Numbered from the stretch's first letter, positions 9,898 through 21,795 are shown. The stretch: DNA of 64,000 nt from Arabidopsis thaliana (GCF_000001735.4 NC_003070.9:8804001-8868000); one strand, 5' to 3'. A program made the numbers and translations. The notes: generated by a model from the letters alone, not told the origin.

Positions 9898-10788
9898 TCA
9901 CACTAAAACCCACATGTAGTGTGCAAAAGTAAGTACCCCCCCACCTCTGTTCCTCACGGTTTTTCTGCAAAGGACCCACCCTCCTTGAACTTCAGCGTCC
10001 ATCACAATGTCCCCATCATCATCAAACCTGTACAAGCCAGTGGCGATCCTAACATTGTAGAAGTTGATAGCATTTTTGCAAGTGGAGGGAGCACTTGTGT
10101 TTCTCCACGTATTGCTGTCTTGATTAAAGCGGTTGTCAACTCTGTAAAGTCCCTCTACTTCAATAGGTATGGTAAATGAGTTTGATTCTGGGAATAGGTT
10201 GTGGTTGTTATAAAGAATGCTCCACTCAGCAGCGTTGAGCCAGCGCTGTGTTGATGTTTGAAGCACAGCTGCTACATCTGTCAAAAATAGCAACCAAACA
10301 TATGAGATTTATATATATATTATAAGCAACTGTTTTATTCTGAAATTTTTAAATCTTGCCTTAATTGTACAAATTCCATAGATCTAGGAGACTATTCTAA
10401 GATTCCATAGATCTGTAACACTGTGCTACGATTTCTACACTGTTCTAAGATTCCATAGATCTGTAACACTGTACTACGATTTCTACACTGTTCTAAGATT
10501 CCATAGATCATAACTTTTCTAAGATTTCTACACTGTTACCAATTCCATAGATTGTAGCCTCGATTTCCCAAATTCACAGATCTACTCTAATTTTAAATAC
10601 ATTCCTCCAATTCCCAAACTCACCAATGTTTCTTGATACTTTCAATTTCAATTTCTTTATTACCCCAAATTCGCTACCCCTATATCTTGCTTCTGAGAAT
10701 ATAATCGTTTTTTATTACCTTCATTTCCTTCAGGTAGGTCCATATGCTGAAGATTTATCGCAGGAGCGACCACTACGGGAGCCGCCAT
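9898..10788 (-). CDS. Hypothetical two-exon protein, possibly a CG-1-like fragment (unit A)
   Basis: Two minus-strand exons join in frame across GT-AG sites: 10788-10719 and 10277-9898. They give 149 residues starting MAAPVVVAPAIN. I do not recognise it firmly. The start of exon 2 (QRWLNAAEW, then NTWRN about 45 residues on) recalls the CG-1 DNA-binding domain of CAMTA factors (RWL..E, HNWKK). The rest, including GGWVLCRK, fits only loosely. The spacing of short repeats in the intron (10393-10520) suggests little constraint there. It may be a truncated transcription-factor copy, because a second possible donor near the end of exon 2 hints at lost downstream exons. It is preserved in unit B. 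Confidence 0.45.
10393..10520. repeat. Tandem repeat in the intron of the hypothetical gene, unit A
   Basis: A block of about 55-60 bp containing CCATAGATCTGTAACACTGT and CTACGATTTCTACACTGTTC is repeated twice, with partial copies on both sides. Copy in unit B at about 24771-24898. Confidence 0.7.
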
Positions 10789-11037
10789 TGGAGATTCTCT
10801 GTGAGAGAGAGAGAGAGAAATAGTTTGAGAATCAATCTTCTGTATTTTATTGTGTAGATCAAGTTATTTAGTATATGCTAGTACTTATGGTTAAAATAGA
10901 CTATTATTAAAATTCAAAAGTAATAAAGCCAACGAGTACACTAAACTCAGATTATATTTTCCAAAACTATTGCTAAAGAATATCAATACGTACACTAGAT
11001 ATAGAAATCGGAATTAGGTACGTTGTGATCCATTTCA

Positions 11038-11042
11038 GCTAC
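11038..11042. repeat. Target site duplication, left (unit A)
   Basis: GCTAC immediately before the LTR, matching 12359-12363 immediately after it. Confidence 0.85.
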
Positions 11043-12358
11043 TGTTAGGGGTAAGATTTGGGCTTGCTTGGCCCAAGGCCCAAATCCAAGTCAAAGGCCT
11101 AAGCAGAATGTTAAGTCAAGAGGGTAGGCTCGTCAAAATCCTGGAGGAGTGTCCTACACGCAGAAGGCTATAAATACGGAATAGCATGTCTTGTCAAAGG
11201 GGGATTCCGCCGGACACGCAGAGACACAGAGCAGCTCGTCAGCTCACCCGTCCGAAGTATCCCGCCAGCCGGTCCGTCTCAAGCAGCTCGTCAGCTCACC
11301 CGTCTCAAGCAGCTCGTCAGCTCTCCCCTCCGAAGTATCCCGCCAGCCGGTCCGTATCAAGCAGCTCGTCAGCTCACCCGTCTCAAGCAGCTCGTCAGCT
11401 CTCCCCTCCGAAGTATCCCGCCAGCCGGTCCGTCTCAAACAGCTCGTCAGCTCACCCGTCTCAAGCAGCTCGTCAGCTCACCCGTCCGAAGTATCCCGCC
11501 AGCCGGTCCGTCTCAAGCAGCTCGTCAGCTCACCCGTCTCAAGCAGATCGTCAGCTCACCCGTCTCAAGCAGCTCGTCAGCTCTCCCCTCCGAAGTATCC
11601 CGCCAGCCGGTCCGTCTCAAGCAGCTCGTCAGCTCACCCGTCTCAATCAGCTCGTCAGCTCTCCCCTCCGAAGTATCCCGCCAGCCGGTCCGTCTCAAAC
11701 AGCTCGTCAGCTCACCCGTCCGAAGTATCCCGCCAGCCGGTTCGTCTCAAGCAGCTCGTCAGCTCACCCGTCTCAAGCAGCTCGTCAGCTCACCCGTCTC
11801 AAGCAGCTCGTCAGCTCACCCGTCTCAAGCAGCTCGTCAGCTCACCCGTATCAAGCAGCTCGTCAGCTCACCCGTCCAAAGTACCTCGTCTGCCCATCCA
11901 TCTTGAGTAACTCGTTTACTCGTCCGTCCGAAGTGTCTCTCCGACCTGCCCGCCCAAAATAACTAACCTACTCGCACGTCTCGAGAAGCCATCCAGCTCG
12001 TCGCACATCTGCCGGCTCGTCAATTACCTGCCGACCTTCCTCCAATAATGGCCTAGCTCGTTTATCACAATATGAACTACGTGTGGCTTGATCCCTTTCT
12101 AAGGGTACGTAGGCAACCTTTTACAAGGTTCAGCTATAAAACGAATAAACTCTATTCTTCCTCGGAAGATCGTCTTCCGGCCTCAAGCTCGTCTTTCATC
12201 TACAATCGGCTCGTTCTTACTCCATTTATGCTCGTTGAAGAAATCATCATTTGTAATCCGTCCAATCCGCCTAAGTCGCGGGCTCGTCATTAATAGAAAG
12301 ATTCTTCTTCCTTCCCTAGAGATCCCATTTTCGTACTTGTGTGATTCGTGCATCAACA
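11043..12358 (+). mobile_element. Solo LTR of an LTR retrotransposon, fossil (unit A)
   Basis: 1316 bp starting TGTTAGGGG and ending CATCAACA, the usual TG...CA ends of an LTR. It is flanked by the 5-bp target duplication GCTAC (11038-11042 and 12359-12363). A TATAAATA box lies near 11171. There is no internal region, primer site or second LTR, so this is a solo LTR left by recombination between two LTRs. The interior carries a minisatellite (11225-11880). Family is uncertain; the length and 5-bp duplication suit Gypsy-type elements. The same insertion sits in unit B, so it predates their duplication. Confidence 0.85.
11225..11880 (+). repeat. 26-bp minisatellite with 78-bp higher-order period inside the LTR (unit A)
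   Basis: The basic block is 26 bp (CAGCTCGTCAGCTCACCCGT then CTCAAG). It alternates with a 52-bp variant carrying CCGAAGTATCCCGCCAGCCG, which gives a 78-bp period. Because 78 is divisible by three, several overlapping frames stay open (239 and 258 codons). They are composition artefacts, not genes. Confidence 0.9.
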
Positions 12359-12363
12359 GCTAC
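12359..12363. repeat. Target site duplication, right (unit A)
   Basis: GCTAC immediately after the LTR, matching 11038-11042. Confidence 0.85.
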
Positions 12364-13345
12364 CATAAACTATTAATTGTAGTGAGTAAGTGGACTTTAG
12401 ATTCATATAGAGTTATGCGATTCGGTTGAACGTATCATACGAATCTCAGTGTCTACCTAATTAATACACATATAATGCAAAAAGAACAAACGCATACTAT
12501 AGATGATAAGACGTGATTGGACACATTAAACACATAGTTTACGGCATTACATAAACCGATACACATAATTAATTACGTGTTACTTCTGTGGCGTGTAGTA
12601 GAAAGACTAGCTGCATATGGCACCTAATTAATACTCATATATGGTTCATGCGAAATGCTGATATGTATAAGGTAATATATACCACCACTTTGGTACCACA
12701 ATGCAACATCTAAATTCGATTATGATAAGCTATGATAAGCTATCTTCTCAATATCAATTAATCGCTTCTTTATTCTAATACCACTCCTTAATATATGCCT
12801 ATCATATCATTATTTCACAACGCATGTTTACTTTTGTTATGAAATAGTTTTGTTTAAAGGGTGGTAACGTAATTTATGGGTTCCATTAGGATTGTGATTT
12901 ATTTTCTCTCCTCATCCTTATGCATGTAAGAATTTGCATTTTTATAAATATATACTATGAATTCAGTCCAACCTTACAGTGTGAACAATTTAATTAAACG
13001 AAGCATAATCCTAAAAGAAAATAAAACTAAAAAAAAATAGTTAAGATGGTATAAGATAATTTTATTAAGTTAAGATGTTGCACTTTTCACTAAGTAAATC
13101 AAACATTTACATAGTGATTTGTCATAATGTGCATATTCCATTTTTTCGGGTCTTTCATTTCCATATTCCTCAGCTCTTTCATATATTGAAGATTGAAGAG
13201 AATAAGAAAGACGCTTTTTATAGGAAACGAATTAAAGAGTGTTGACTTGCCGTAAAAGTAACTTAAATTGTTCGTCGCCTGAGCATGGATTTATATAAAC
13301 GTGAAGTACTATACAAAACCCTAACCAACATTTGATCAAACGACA
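12364..13345. other. AT-rich spacer upstream of the F-box pseudogene, unit A
   Basis: No gene seen. It contains a stretch (12718-12775) similar to 139-172 and a TATA-like TATATAAA near 13291, about 55 bp before the F-box start. The unit B copy (26742-27723) differs by a few bases in its A/T tracts. Confidence 0.6.
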
Positions 13346-14382
13346 ATGATGTCGGAACTTCCAGAGCATTTGTTAGAAGAGATACTCTACCGCGTTCCAG
13401 CTATGTCTTTGAAACAGTTAGGGTCTACTTGCAAAGGATGGAACTGTTTATTCAAGGATAGGAGATTCACAAGAAAACACTTGGATAAAGGCCCAAAGCA
13501 GTTTCTGATTCACATGTCTAAAGGGCTTAGGGTACGCTCGATGAGTGTCGATCTCCATAGACTTCCACATGTAAAAGTCACAGTTGAATTTACCCTAATC
13601 AACCCTAAATATCCTAGTTGTCTAGATCAAGATCAATTCGAGATATATAAAGTCTCTCACTGCGACGGCTTATTGTTATGCGTCTGCGTCACCAAGGAGG
13701 ACAATACTTGGCTCGCGGTATGGAACCCGTGTACTGGTCAAACAAGGTGGATTCAACCCATGACTTATATGACAACTATACTCTCGGATCCTACCAAAAT
13801 AATAGCTACAATATATTGGCACACACTGGTTTTGGCTACGACCACGAATTCCAAATTTATGAAATTAACTCCAATTCATGGAGGATTATTGATGCCACTT
13901 TGGACTTCAAATTAGGGTATATTGGTCGTGGCGTGTCTTTGAAGGGAAAGACTTACTGGATTGCTAGTGGTGAAGAAGAGAAACGGCTTGGCAAATTCTT
14001 AATCAGTTTTGATTATACGACAGAAAGATTTGAACGTCTATGTCTTCCGAATAAGTATCCTTGTTATGCAACTCTGGCTCTATCCGTTGTTAGAGAAGAG
14101 AAACTTTCCATGTTATCGCAACGCGGAATTAAATCAAAGGCAGAAATATGGGTGACAAATAAGATTGGTGAGACACAAGTGGTGTCGTGGAGCATGGTCT
14201 TAGCTTTGGATTTGCAGCCTAAACGTTGTATTGGGGAAAGCGGAAGTTTCTTGGTCGACGAGAAGAAGAGAGTGGTCGTGTGTTGTGATAATATTAGAGA
14301 CCAAGGAAAAACCACGGTACACATTTTTGGAGAGGACAACAAAGTGAAACAAGTGGGTTTTGAAGTCGGATCATCTCTGTAA
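13346..14382 (+). pseudogene. Frameshifted FBA-type F-box gene (unit A)
   Basis: The N-terminal frame from 13346 carries a normal F-box (MSELPEHLLEEILYRVPAM), [13 protein letters not shown] and WNPCTGQTRWIQP. The rest of the associated domain lies in another frame, which reads YEINSNSWRIID, GVSLKGKTYWIA and FDYTTERFERL, and ends at the TAA at 14380-14382. The switch is needed near 13757-13775, just after TRWIQP. Both parts look like a good family member, so one small indel seems to have broken the gene. No intron with usable borders explains the switch. The same break is present in unit B, so it is older than the duplication. A truncated F-box-only protein of 189 residues could still be made. 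Confidence 0.85.
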
Positions 14383-14866
14383 TGTATGTTTTATTATGTT
14401 CCAAGTTTGACTCAAATCTACCAAGGTATCACAGGCAAAAGAAAAAGGGACGAATGATCATAGTGTTTGGTGTGGATCTTGGAGCAACTATCAGATTTTT
14501 CAATTATGATAAGTTTTCTTCTCAATTTCAATTAATCGCTTCTTTATGCCATAATTTAGAGGCAATTGCTGTAATATTTCTAAATTTTTTAGGCATTCTT
14601 TACTTTGTACTTCTCCTTTTAATTATATAGGTAGATTTGATGATAATTAGAAGATTAAGACTTCAAAAATGGAGATTATGTGAAATTGAGAAAAGCATCA
14701 CACAAAGAAAATGGTTTTTGGTGGAACAATTGGGATATTTGCATAACATGAATTTTGATTCCGGTTTACTATACATTATTTGTTTCTTGATTCCGGTTTA
14801 GTATATCCTAGTACTTACTTAAATCAATAATCCGGGCATGGTTAAAATTAATCAGACGTTGAATCA
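14383..14866. other. Spacer and LpxC promoter region, unit B
   Basis: Same as 5-488; no gene supported. Confidence 0.6.
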
Positions 14867-16493
14867 ATGAGACTCCCCGTCACCGTCAAAGCCACTAAGC
14901 CGTCGTTTCTCGTCATTTGGATCCGATACTCCTCCGCCGCGTCGTCGCCGACAGTCTCCTTGAATCCAGTAAACCTCTCTCCCGCACACGCTTACATGTA
15001 TATGCGACTTTATTATCCATTGGAATCATTTTGAGTGTGTTTTTTTTGTCTTGGGGTTCAATACTGTAGAGTGGACGATTACAGCAAACTCTCGCAGGAT
15101 CTGTGGAAGTGAAAGGAAAATCTCTGCACTCCGGTAAGTTCTCGACGGTGAAGCTAAATCCGGAGATCGCCGGAGCTGGTAGGTTCTTCGAGTTTCGATC
15201 CAGATTCATCCCTGCGTCGATTGAATTTGCTCAGGAATCGCCTCTTTGCACGACGCTGTTGAAAGATGAGCTCAAAATCCGAACCGTTGAGCATTTGTTA
15301 TCAGCTCTTGAGGCGAAGGGAGTTGATAATTGCAGGATTCAAATCGAGAGCGAAAGTTCCGATGATCGAGAAGTCGAGGTTTGTTACCTGAATACATACA
15401 TTTTGAGTAATCATAGGTCGAATCAATGTCTCGTATTGTCTATTTTGACTGGATTTGTATGCTATAGAGATTGTCAACATCTTGCTGTGCAGTGTAGCTC
15501 TTAGTTTTATAGACTTGGTACACTGGAGGAGATGATGAGTGTAGGCAACACTAACCAAGTGACAGGTCCCTATTTTTGATGGATCAGCTAAAGAATGGGT
15601 CGATGCGATACAAGGAGTTGGCATAAACGCGGCTCAAAACCATGATGGTGAAAGTGTAGAGAAGATGGTCGCACATGTGAACAAGCCTGTGTATGTTTGC
15701 AAGAACGATACTTTTGTTGCTGCATTTCCGGCTCTAGAGACTCGGATCACTTGTGGTATCGACTTCCCACAGGTTCAGTCTAATGGCATTTTGACTTATT
15801 TTCTGCTTGTACATAAATTGTTATTGACTTGGTCTGTTGTGTATGATGATGAACTTTACAGGTGCCTGCTATAGGCTGCCAATGGTTTTCTTGGAGACCT
15901 ATCCATGAGTCTTCTTTTGCAAAGGATATCGCATCATCAAGAACCTTCTGTGTCTATGAAGAGGTTAGTTAGATCCATTGTTGTTGCTTAGGAGCTTTGG
16001 AATCAGTAAACTGGTGTTCGTTCTTCAACCATCTGTGTCTGAGGGTTTTGTTTGCAGGTGGAGCGTATGCGTGAAGCAGGGCTCATTAAAGGAGGTTCTC
16101 TGGATAACGCCATAGTTTGTAGGTAAATAATCTTGCATATTGATGACTAAAGGGACACAATATTCAACTGAAACTGTCTCTAATGCAGCGCTGAGCATGG
16201 ATGGATGAATCCTCCTCTGCGGTTTGATGATGAAGCATGTCGACATAAGATTCTTGACCTAATCGGTGACCTCTCCCTTGTTTCACGGGGCGGAAATGGA
16301 GGACTCCCCGTGGCTCACATAGTCGCATATAAGGTAAATAATACTAGCTTAACATCTTATAGTTTGCACAAAAAAGAAAAAAAAAAAACATCTTATAGTT
16401 TTCTCGAGAAAAGAAAACAATAGTATTATCTTTCAAATGCAGGCGGGTCATGCACTGCACACTGACTTAGCACGTCACCTTACCATGGACTGA
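14867..16493 (+). CDS. LPXC4: LpxC, UDP-3-O-acyl-N-acetylglucosamine deacetylase (unit B)
   Basis: Identical in coding sequence to the unit A gene, with the same seven exons shifted by 14378: 14867-14968, 15070-15378, 15566-15772, 15862-15963, 16058-16122, 16189-16333, 16443-16493. It encodes 326 residues with Glu108, His109, His281, Asp285 and His313 all present. No sign of decay, so it should be as active as the other copies. By order it is probably LpxC4 (AT1G25145). Confidence 0.95.
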
Positions 16494-17026
16494 AGAGTAT
16501 GTGCTCGTTGTCAACCATATCCCGCAAAAGCCTTGATCGTTTCTGTTTCTTTTTGGATTCGTTATCCAAAGATGGTACCAATGTGGGATTTTTGTTTGTT
16601 CAATGGAAGATCATTACTCTTGTGAATACAGTAAAATTTGTAACATTAAACTATTTTAGGTACTAATCATAGGGACATTTTAACCGATCAAACTGTTCCA
16701 AAACCAAATTGAATTGAAACTTAAGTTGTAGTTCAATAATAGTTTTACTCTGTACCAATTTAACATATTGAAACTGAAAATAAAAGAAAATGGAACAGAA
16801 CTAATAAAAATAATAAAATAATTTAAAACGAAAAAGAATTTGACTTGGATACATTTTTCACATTAGGAAAAGGTAAATTCCTCTCCTTTTTTATTTTTAT
16901 TTTTTTACTCGTATTTATAATTGTTGTACATTATAACGTATTAGGATACGTATTAAGAGAGAAGAACCCTAATTACTTACGAGAGAGGAGAACCCTAATT
17001 TTCAATTGTGGTCGAAAATTGGAAGA
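16494..17026. other. Spacer with telo-box pair, unit B
   Basis: Same as 2116-2648. The two AACCCTAA motifs lie at 16965-16972 and 16991-16998. Confidence 0.55.
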
Positions 17027-18328
17027 ATGAGGAGGAGGAGGTGCGATCTTCAACCGAAGAGAACGAGAATGTGCGATCTTCAACCGAAGAGAACGAGTAT
17101 GTGCGATCTTCCACCGAAGCTGGTAGGGGAGAAGATCCTCACGAGGATTCCGATAACATCTCTGAGAGCGGTGCGATCCACTTGCAAATTATGGAACGCT
17201 TTAACCAAAGATCGGGTTCTGGGTAAAGCAGCGGCGCAGTTTTTGGGGTTTATGACGATGGATTCAAAGGTCTGTTCAGTTAGATTCCATCTCCGTCGCA
17301 GCAAGGAGGAAGAAGAAGACACGATGGATCTATCTATAAAGCAGGTAGATTTGCTTAATCAAGTCGAGATATCTAGAGTGTATCACTGCGACGGCTTGTT
17401 GTTATGCGTGGCTAAGGACAACTCGAGGGTCGTGGTTTGGAACCCTTATTTGGGGCAAACAAGATGGATCAGACCCAGAACAGAATCCAACATAGGAGAC
17501 AGCTATGCTCTTGGATACGACATCAACCGTAACCACAAAATCTTGAGGATGGTGCAGACAAGAAACGTTTCCGTTTACAGGTACGAAATCTACGACTTGC
17601 GCTCTAATTCATGGAGGGTTCTCGAGGTCACTCCCAACGGGGAAATGGACCCTAATCATCCCCTCTACGGCGTTTCTGTGAAGGGAAATACCTACTTTTT
17701 TGCGCATGAGGATAGCAGCAGTGGTGAAATTGATGAAGATGGCGACATAATCGATCTTGAAGATTTCTTACTCTGTTTTGATTTTACAACAGAGACATTT
17801 GGTCTGCGTCTGCCTCTTCCGTTTCACTCTACTATCGATGCGACTGTGACCCTCTCTTGTGTTAGAGACCAGCAGCTCGCGGTGCTATATCATAATGAGG
17901 GTCTTCACAGTGATGATCGGTTTACCACAGTTGAGTTTTGGGTTACTACTAGTATTGAGCCCAACTCTGTGTCCTGGAGCAAGTTTTTGACAGTGGATAT
18001 GAGACCATTGGCACTCACTGGTGTTCGGTTTGACAATGATATGGGTGCCACCTTCTTCATTGACGAGGATGAGAAAGTCGCTGTGGTTTTCGATCTAGAC
18101 GGATACCTAAGCACCGAGAGCGCTCGTTACCACACCGCTTTTATCAGTGGAAAGGATGGATTCTTTAAACCTGTGACTCTAGGAGTAGCTCCCAATGTCG
18201 GGGAACCTTGTCCCAGAACCGGGCATATTCCGACTACATATCGTCCCCCGCTTGTCTGCTCGTCTACTTACCTTCCGAGTTTAGTGCAAGTCAACCAACA
18301 GCGCAAAAGGAAAGAAAGACATGTTTAG
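17027..18328 (+). CDS. F-box protein with FBA-type associated domain (unit B)
   Basis: 433 codons, identical in protein to the copies at 2649 and 31405, including the triplicated 30-bp N-terminal repeat (17041-17120). Substrate-adaptor candidate for an SCF ubiquitin ligase. Probably AT1G25150 by order. Confidence 0.9.
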
Positions 18329-19051
18329 TTTTCTGTTCCTTGCAGTTCTCAAGACTGCTAGTCAATTCTCAGTTACATTTCCATGTTATCTTTCTCCTCT
18401 TTTAGTTTCTCTTCTCAAACTTACTCTTGTCATGGTTTAAGTTTCTTACTTTTCGTCAGTGAGATGGTTAGGTACCTTATTTGTTTCTTGCATTGTCGTC
18501 TGCTAGTAAATTTATCAAAGCATTGTTCTAGTCACTTGTTCACTTGCACCATCCTTAAGCAAAGCATGACATGGTTTCATGTACTGTTAGCCCAATTATG
18601 GAGTACATATCTCATATAAGTTAGTCTGTTTCTGCGTTTACTTCTAAGTTAGTCCCAATTATGGAGTACATATCTCATACATATCTTATATATACGAAAA
18701 GTGATATCTGATCTCATCTCATGTATGTTGTGTTTCTTACACCATTATGAATACTATCTGGCCTTTACAGGTTCGTCCTGTAGTGAAAGAAGTACTAGAC
18801 ACATTTTGGGTAGGTGCTTAGCTAGGAACCAAATAAAAACTGAAAGACCCTCGGCAATTTTTGTCGCTAGGCATGCTTAAATAACCATAGCTTTCTGCTT
18901 TCCACATTTCACAAATTAAGTAAAAGTGGAGGAACAAGTCGAATTTTTATGATAGAAACAATGGGAAGATGGCAAGGAACATTTTGCATTGGCAAATATT
19001 ATTACAGGGAGGCACTATTCGAACACAGCAGATTTTCTCATTCAGGCTAGT
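18329..19051. other. Convergent 3' flanks of F-box and ASB genes, unit B
   Basis: Same as 3951-4673; nothing further seen. Confidence 0.6.
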
Positions 19052-20821
19052 CTACGTCAGCTTCTCGGAATCCTTTTTCTCTACGATTTTGATGAAATTG
19101 CGGACAATTGTCTTGCCCTCAGTTGTTATAATACTCTCCGGATGAAATTGAACTCCCTGTGAACAATGTTTACAAGACTTCAAGAGTTCTGTTTTGAATG
19201 GAGGGGGCAATAAGATTACAGTACACACTTGTGCGGGTTTTACCTGTATATGCTTGTACTTTCTGTGACGGGCAGCCATAACCAGACCATCTTCTGTCCA
19301 TGCTGTAACCTCGAGCTCATCACTAGGAAATGTATCTTTTTCGATCACGAGACTGTGATATCTACCTACAATGAAAGGGCTGAAACCAACCAGATTTGTT
19401 TTATTACACATTTTTACAGACTTATGATTAACTATATTAGACAACACACAAAAAAAATTGATTTTGATTCATACTTTGATAATCCAGAGAACAAGCCTTC
19501 TTCTCCTTTCTCATCATAGTGAACCATTGAGCTTTTCCCATGCATAACACCAAATGGTGACCGCACAATCTTTCCTAATCAATGTTCAAACAAAATTGCA
19601 TTTAAGCTGTGGATGCATAGAATAAAGAACAAAACCATGTTTGAACACTGATACGGGAAAATAAGATGTCTTGTTTATATGCAACTAACCTCCAAATGCT
19701 TCTCCTATACACTGCAAACCCATACATACTCCAAATAAAGGAACAAGTGGTCCGAGTTCCAAAACAGTTTGCAAGGAAATCCCAGAGTCTTGAGGGGTAC
19801 CTATCAAATTCAAGAAAAGTGTTATCCACTTCTCCAGCATATAATTATAGGAGAAATTTCAGAGGCCAAAATATTTACCAGGTCCAGGAGAAATCAACAC
19901 TCCTCTTGGATTTTTTCTGCAAGAGGGAGAGAATGATAAAGGAATGAACATCAGTCGATTAGCCAGATTACGTTTTAAACAGAATGCATATAGTTTCTTC
20001 TTACCTTTTCAGCTCTTCTACTGTAAGTTCATCATTGCGGTAAACTTCAAAATGGCATTGTAGCTCTCCCATATACTGTAGAAATAGATAGCAATTCTCA
20101 AAATTTTGTTTATACTAAAGCAGAAGAAACCATATCAAGAGAACGATCACAATAAATAGTATGCACCTGACACTATTCTGCGTGGAGAACTAGAAGTAAG
20201 ACATGATCAAATTGTATATTTGGTATCTATGTGCGTTAAGTCAGATATTCAGAGCAGCCAAAATCTCATGAGAAAGCGAGATATTTCAACTAGGAATAAC
20301 AAATCTAAAGTCAAAAATAGCAACTCAGGAAATCGCCAATTCAAACTTTGAACATGATTAAAGATTCTACTTAAAAGACCAGACTTTAGGCAGCAAAGAA
20401 GTGATGTGTTAGCTTTTGCTGGATCAACAATTACTCCTTACAACGACAAACAAGCAACGAGGAGCTTTCGACAATAAGATTCGATGGCACGACATAGCAA
20501 CGACTCTGATCACATTAACAACAGATGGTCAACATTACATAGTCTTATCTATTAGCAAGTCGAAAGTAGATTGGATTGTGAACTAATGAGATTCTAACAT
20601 TCAATCACAATGCATATACTTGAATACATTTCTAACAAAATGCAAATTCAGCTGCTTTCACATCAAAAATCTAACGAGCCTAGTAAGATTTGAGATTGTG
20701 TTAGAAATGAAACCTGGCAGAGATTGTAAGTGAAGCTGTCGTAATTATCAATCACGATGATAGGACCATTCTGTTTAGAGGAATTGATAACAACGGAAGG
20801 TATCGAATTCGATTCTGCCAT
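19052..20821 (-). CDS. Transit-peptide-less anthranilate synthase beta-like protein (unit B)
   Basis: Second copy of the 222-residue ASB-like gene, with the same seven minus-strand exons shifted by 14378 (20821-20714, 20075-20005, 19916-19879, 19800-19690, 19574-19475, 19379-19244, 19156-19052). Catalytic Cys98, His193 and Glu195 are intact. As in unit A, the plastid transit-peptide exon is replaced by a duplicate of ASB intron sequence, and intron 6 (19157-19243) is stop-free. Likely AT1G25155. Confidence 0.82.
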
Positions 20822-21602
20822 TTCAATAGAAGCTTCAGCAAATGTACATCTCTACGACTCTTCCCCAAAACTGAAAACTCCTATATCACAGAAGTATATT
20901 TGGGATCTAAGTGAGATATTCAGAGCAGCCAACAAGGAATAACCCAATCTAACAATAGCAACTCAGAAAATCACCAATTTTCAAACTTTAAACAAGATAA
21001 AAGACTTAAAAGACCAGACTGTAGGCAGCTAAGAAGTAATGTATTAGCTATTGCTGAATCAAAAATTACTCCTGGCAAGGACAAAGAAGCAAGGAGGAGC
21101 TTTTTCAAATATATACAAAACCAAAAAAAATTACTCATCTAGAGAACTAGTCTTACGTGAATAAGATTCGATGGTGCCGCATAACGACTCAGTCTGATCA
21201 CATAACAAGAGAGAAATTACATTACATAGTCTTGTATATAAGCAAGTCGAGACTAGATTGATTGTGAAATAAAGAGATTCTAACAATCAATCGAGATGCA
21301 TACTTGAATACAATTCATATGAATCAAGGACTTGCAATTAGCCAGGACCCTAATTGATTAAGACATGGTTGACCAAAAAAACAAAACTATTAGAAATTAT
21401 GGTCAAAGTAGTAGCTACAGAGATTAGAAATCTATTCCAATGGTCTTAGCTCTAACGTCAACAAAGGTTTAATCATCCCCTAAACTTCAAGTTTCAACTT
21501 AGTCCGAATCAGGAGAAAGACTATGAGGGAAGTTATTTGGACAAATGGTTTAATGCTCTACTAAAGGGGAATCGATCAGATTCTAATTGTAACATTTTGG
21601 GT
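20822..21602. other. Duplicated ASB intron sequence and spacer, unit B
   Basis: 20890-21338 is the diverged second copy of the ASB intron sequence at 20218-20648. The rest holds nothing I can assign. Confidence 0.7.
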
Positions 21603-21795
21603 ACCTGGAGGTTGAAGATCCTTCGAAGAACGAAGTGAGCCGCCTCGCGAACATTCTGTTCAGGTGATGTTGACCCGACTCGCTGATTCGACCCGGAGCT
21701 GGTTTTGAAACGGTCAAGGATATAAGTGGCGCTGGATTGATGAGGAAATCGCTATCAATTGAGATAGACTGCGAATAGTACGAGAACACCATCAT
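21603..21795 (-). other. Possible orphan first exon, unrecognised (unit B)
   Basis: Identical to the 64-codon open stretch at 7225-7417, ending at the same donor-like CCAG/GTACCC. Confidence 0.3.

Larger units (their letters stand above)
1..14378. repeat. Tandem segmental duplication, unit A
   Basis: First of three head-to-tail units. Every landmark recurs exactly 14378 bp downstream: for example the LpxC start at 489, 14867 and 29245, and the frameshifted F-box start at 13346 and 27724. Units A and B differ only by scattered base changes and small homopolymer shifts. Examples are the A-run near 7690 against 22068, the A/T-rich tract near 13010 against 27390, and one base in the F-box pseudogene near 13575. 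The unit edges are arbitrary because a tandem array has no defined start; the window happens to begin at the stop codon of the preceding F-box copy. The near identity points to recent amplification or ongoing homogenisation. Confidence 0.97.

Noticed and set aside
11186-11962. Long overlapping open frames of 258 and 239 codons, Ser/Pro/Arg-rich
   Set aside because: They lie in the 26/78-bp minisatellite inside the solo LTR. A 78-bp period keeps several frames open by chance, and no family features are present.
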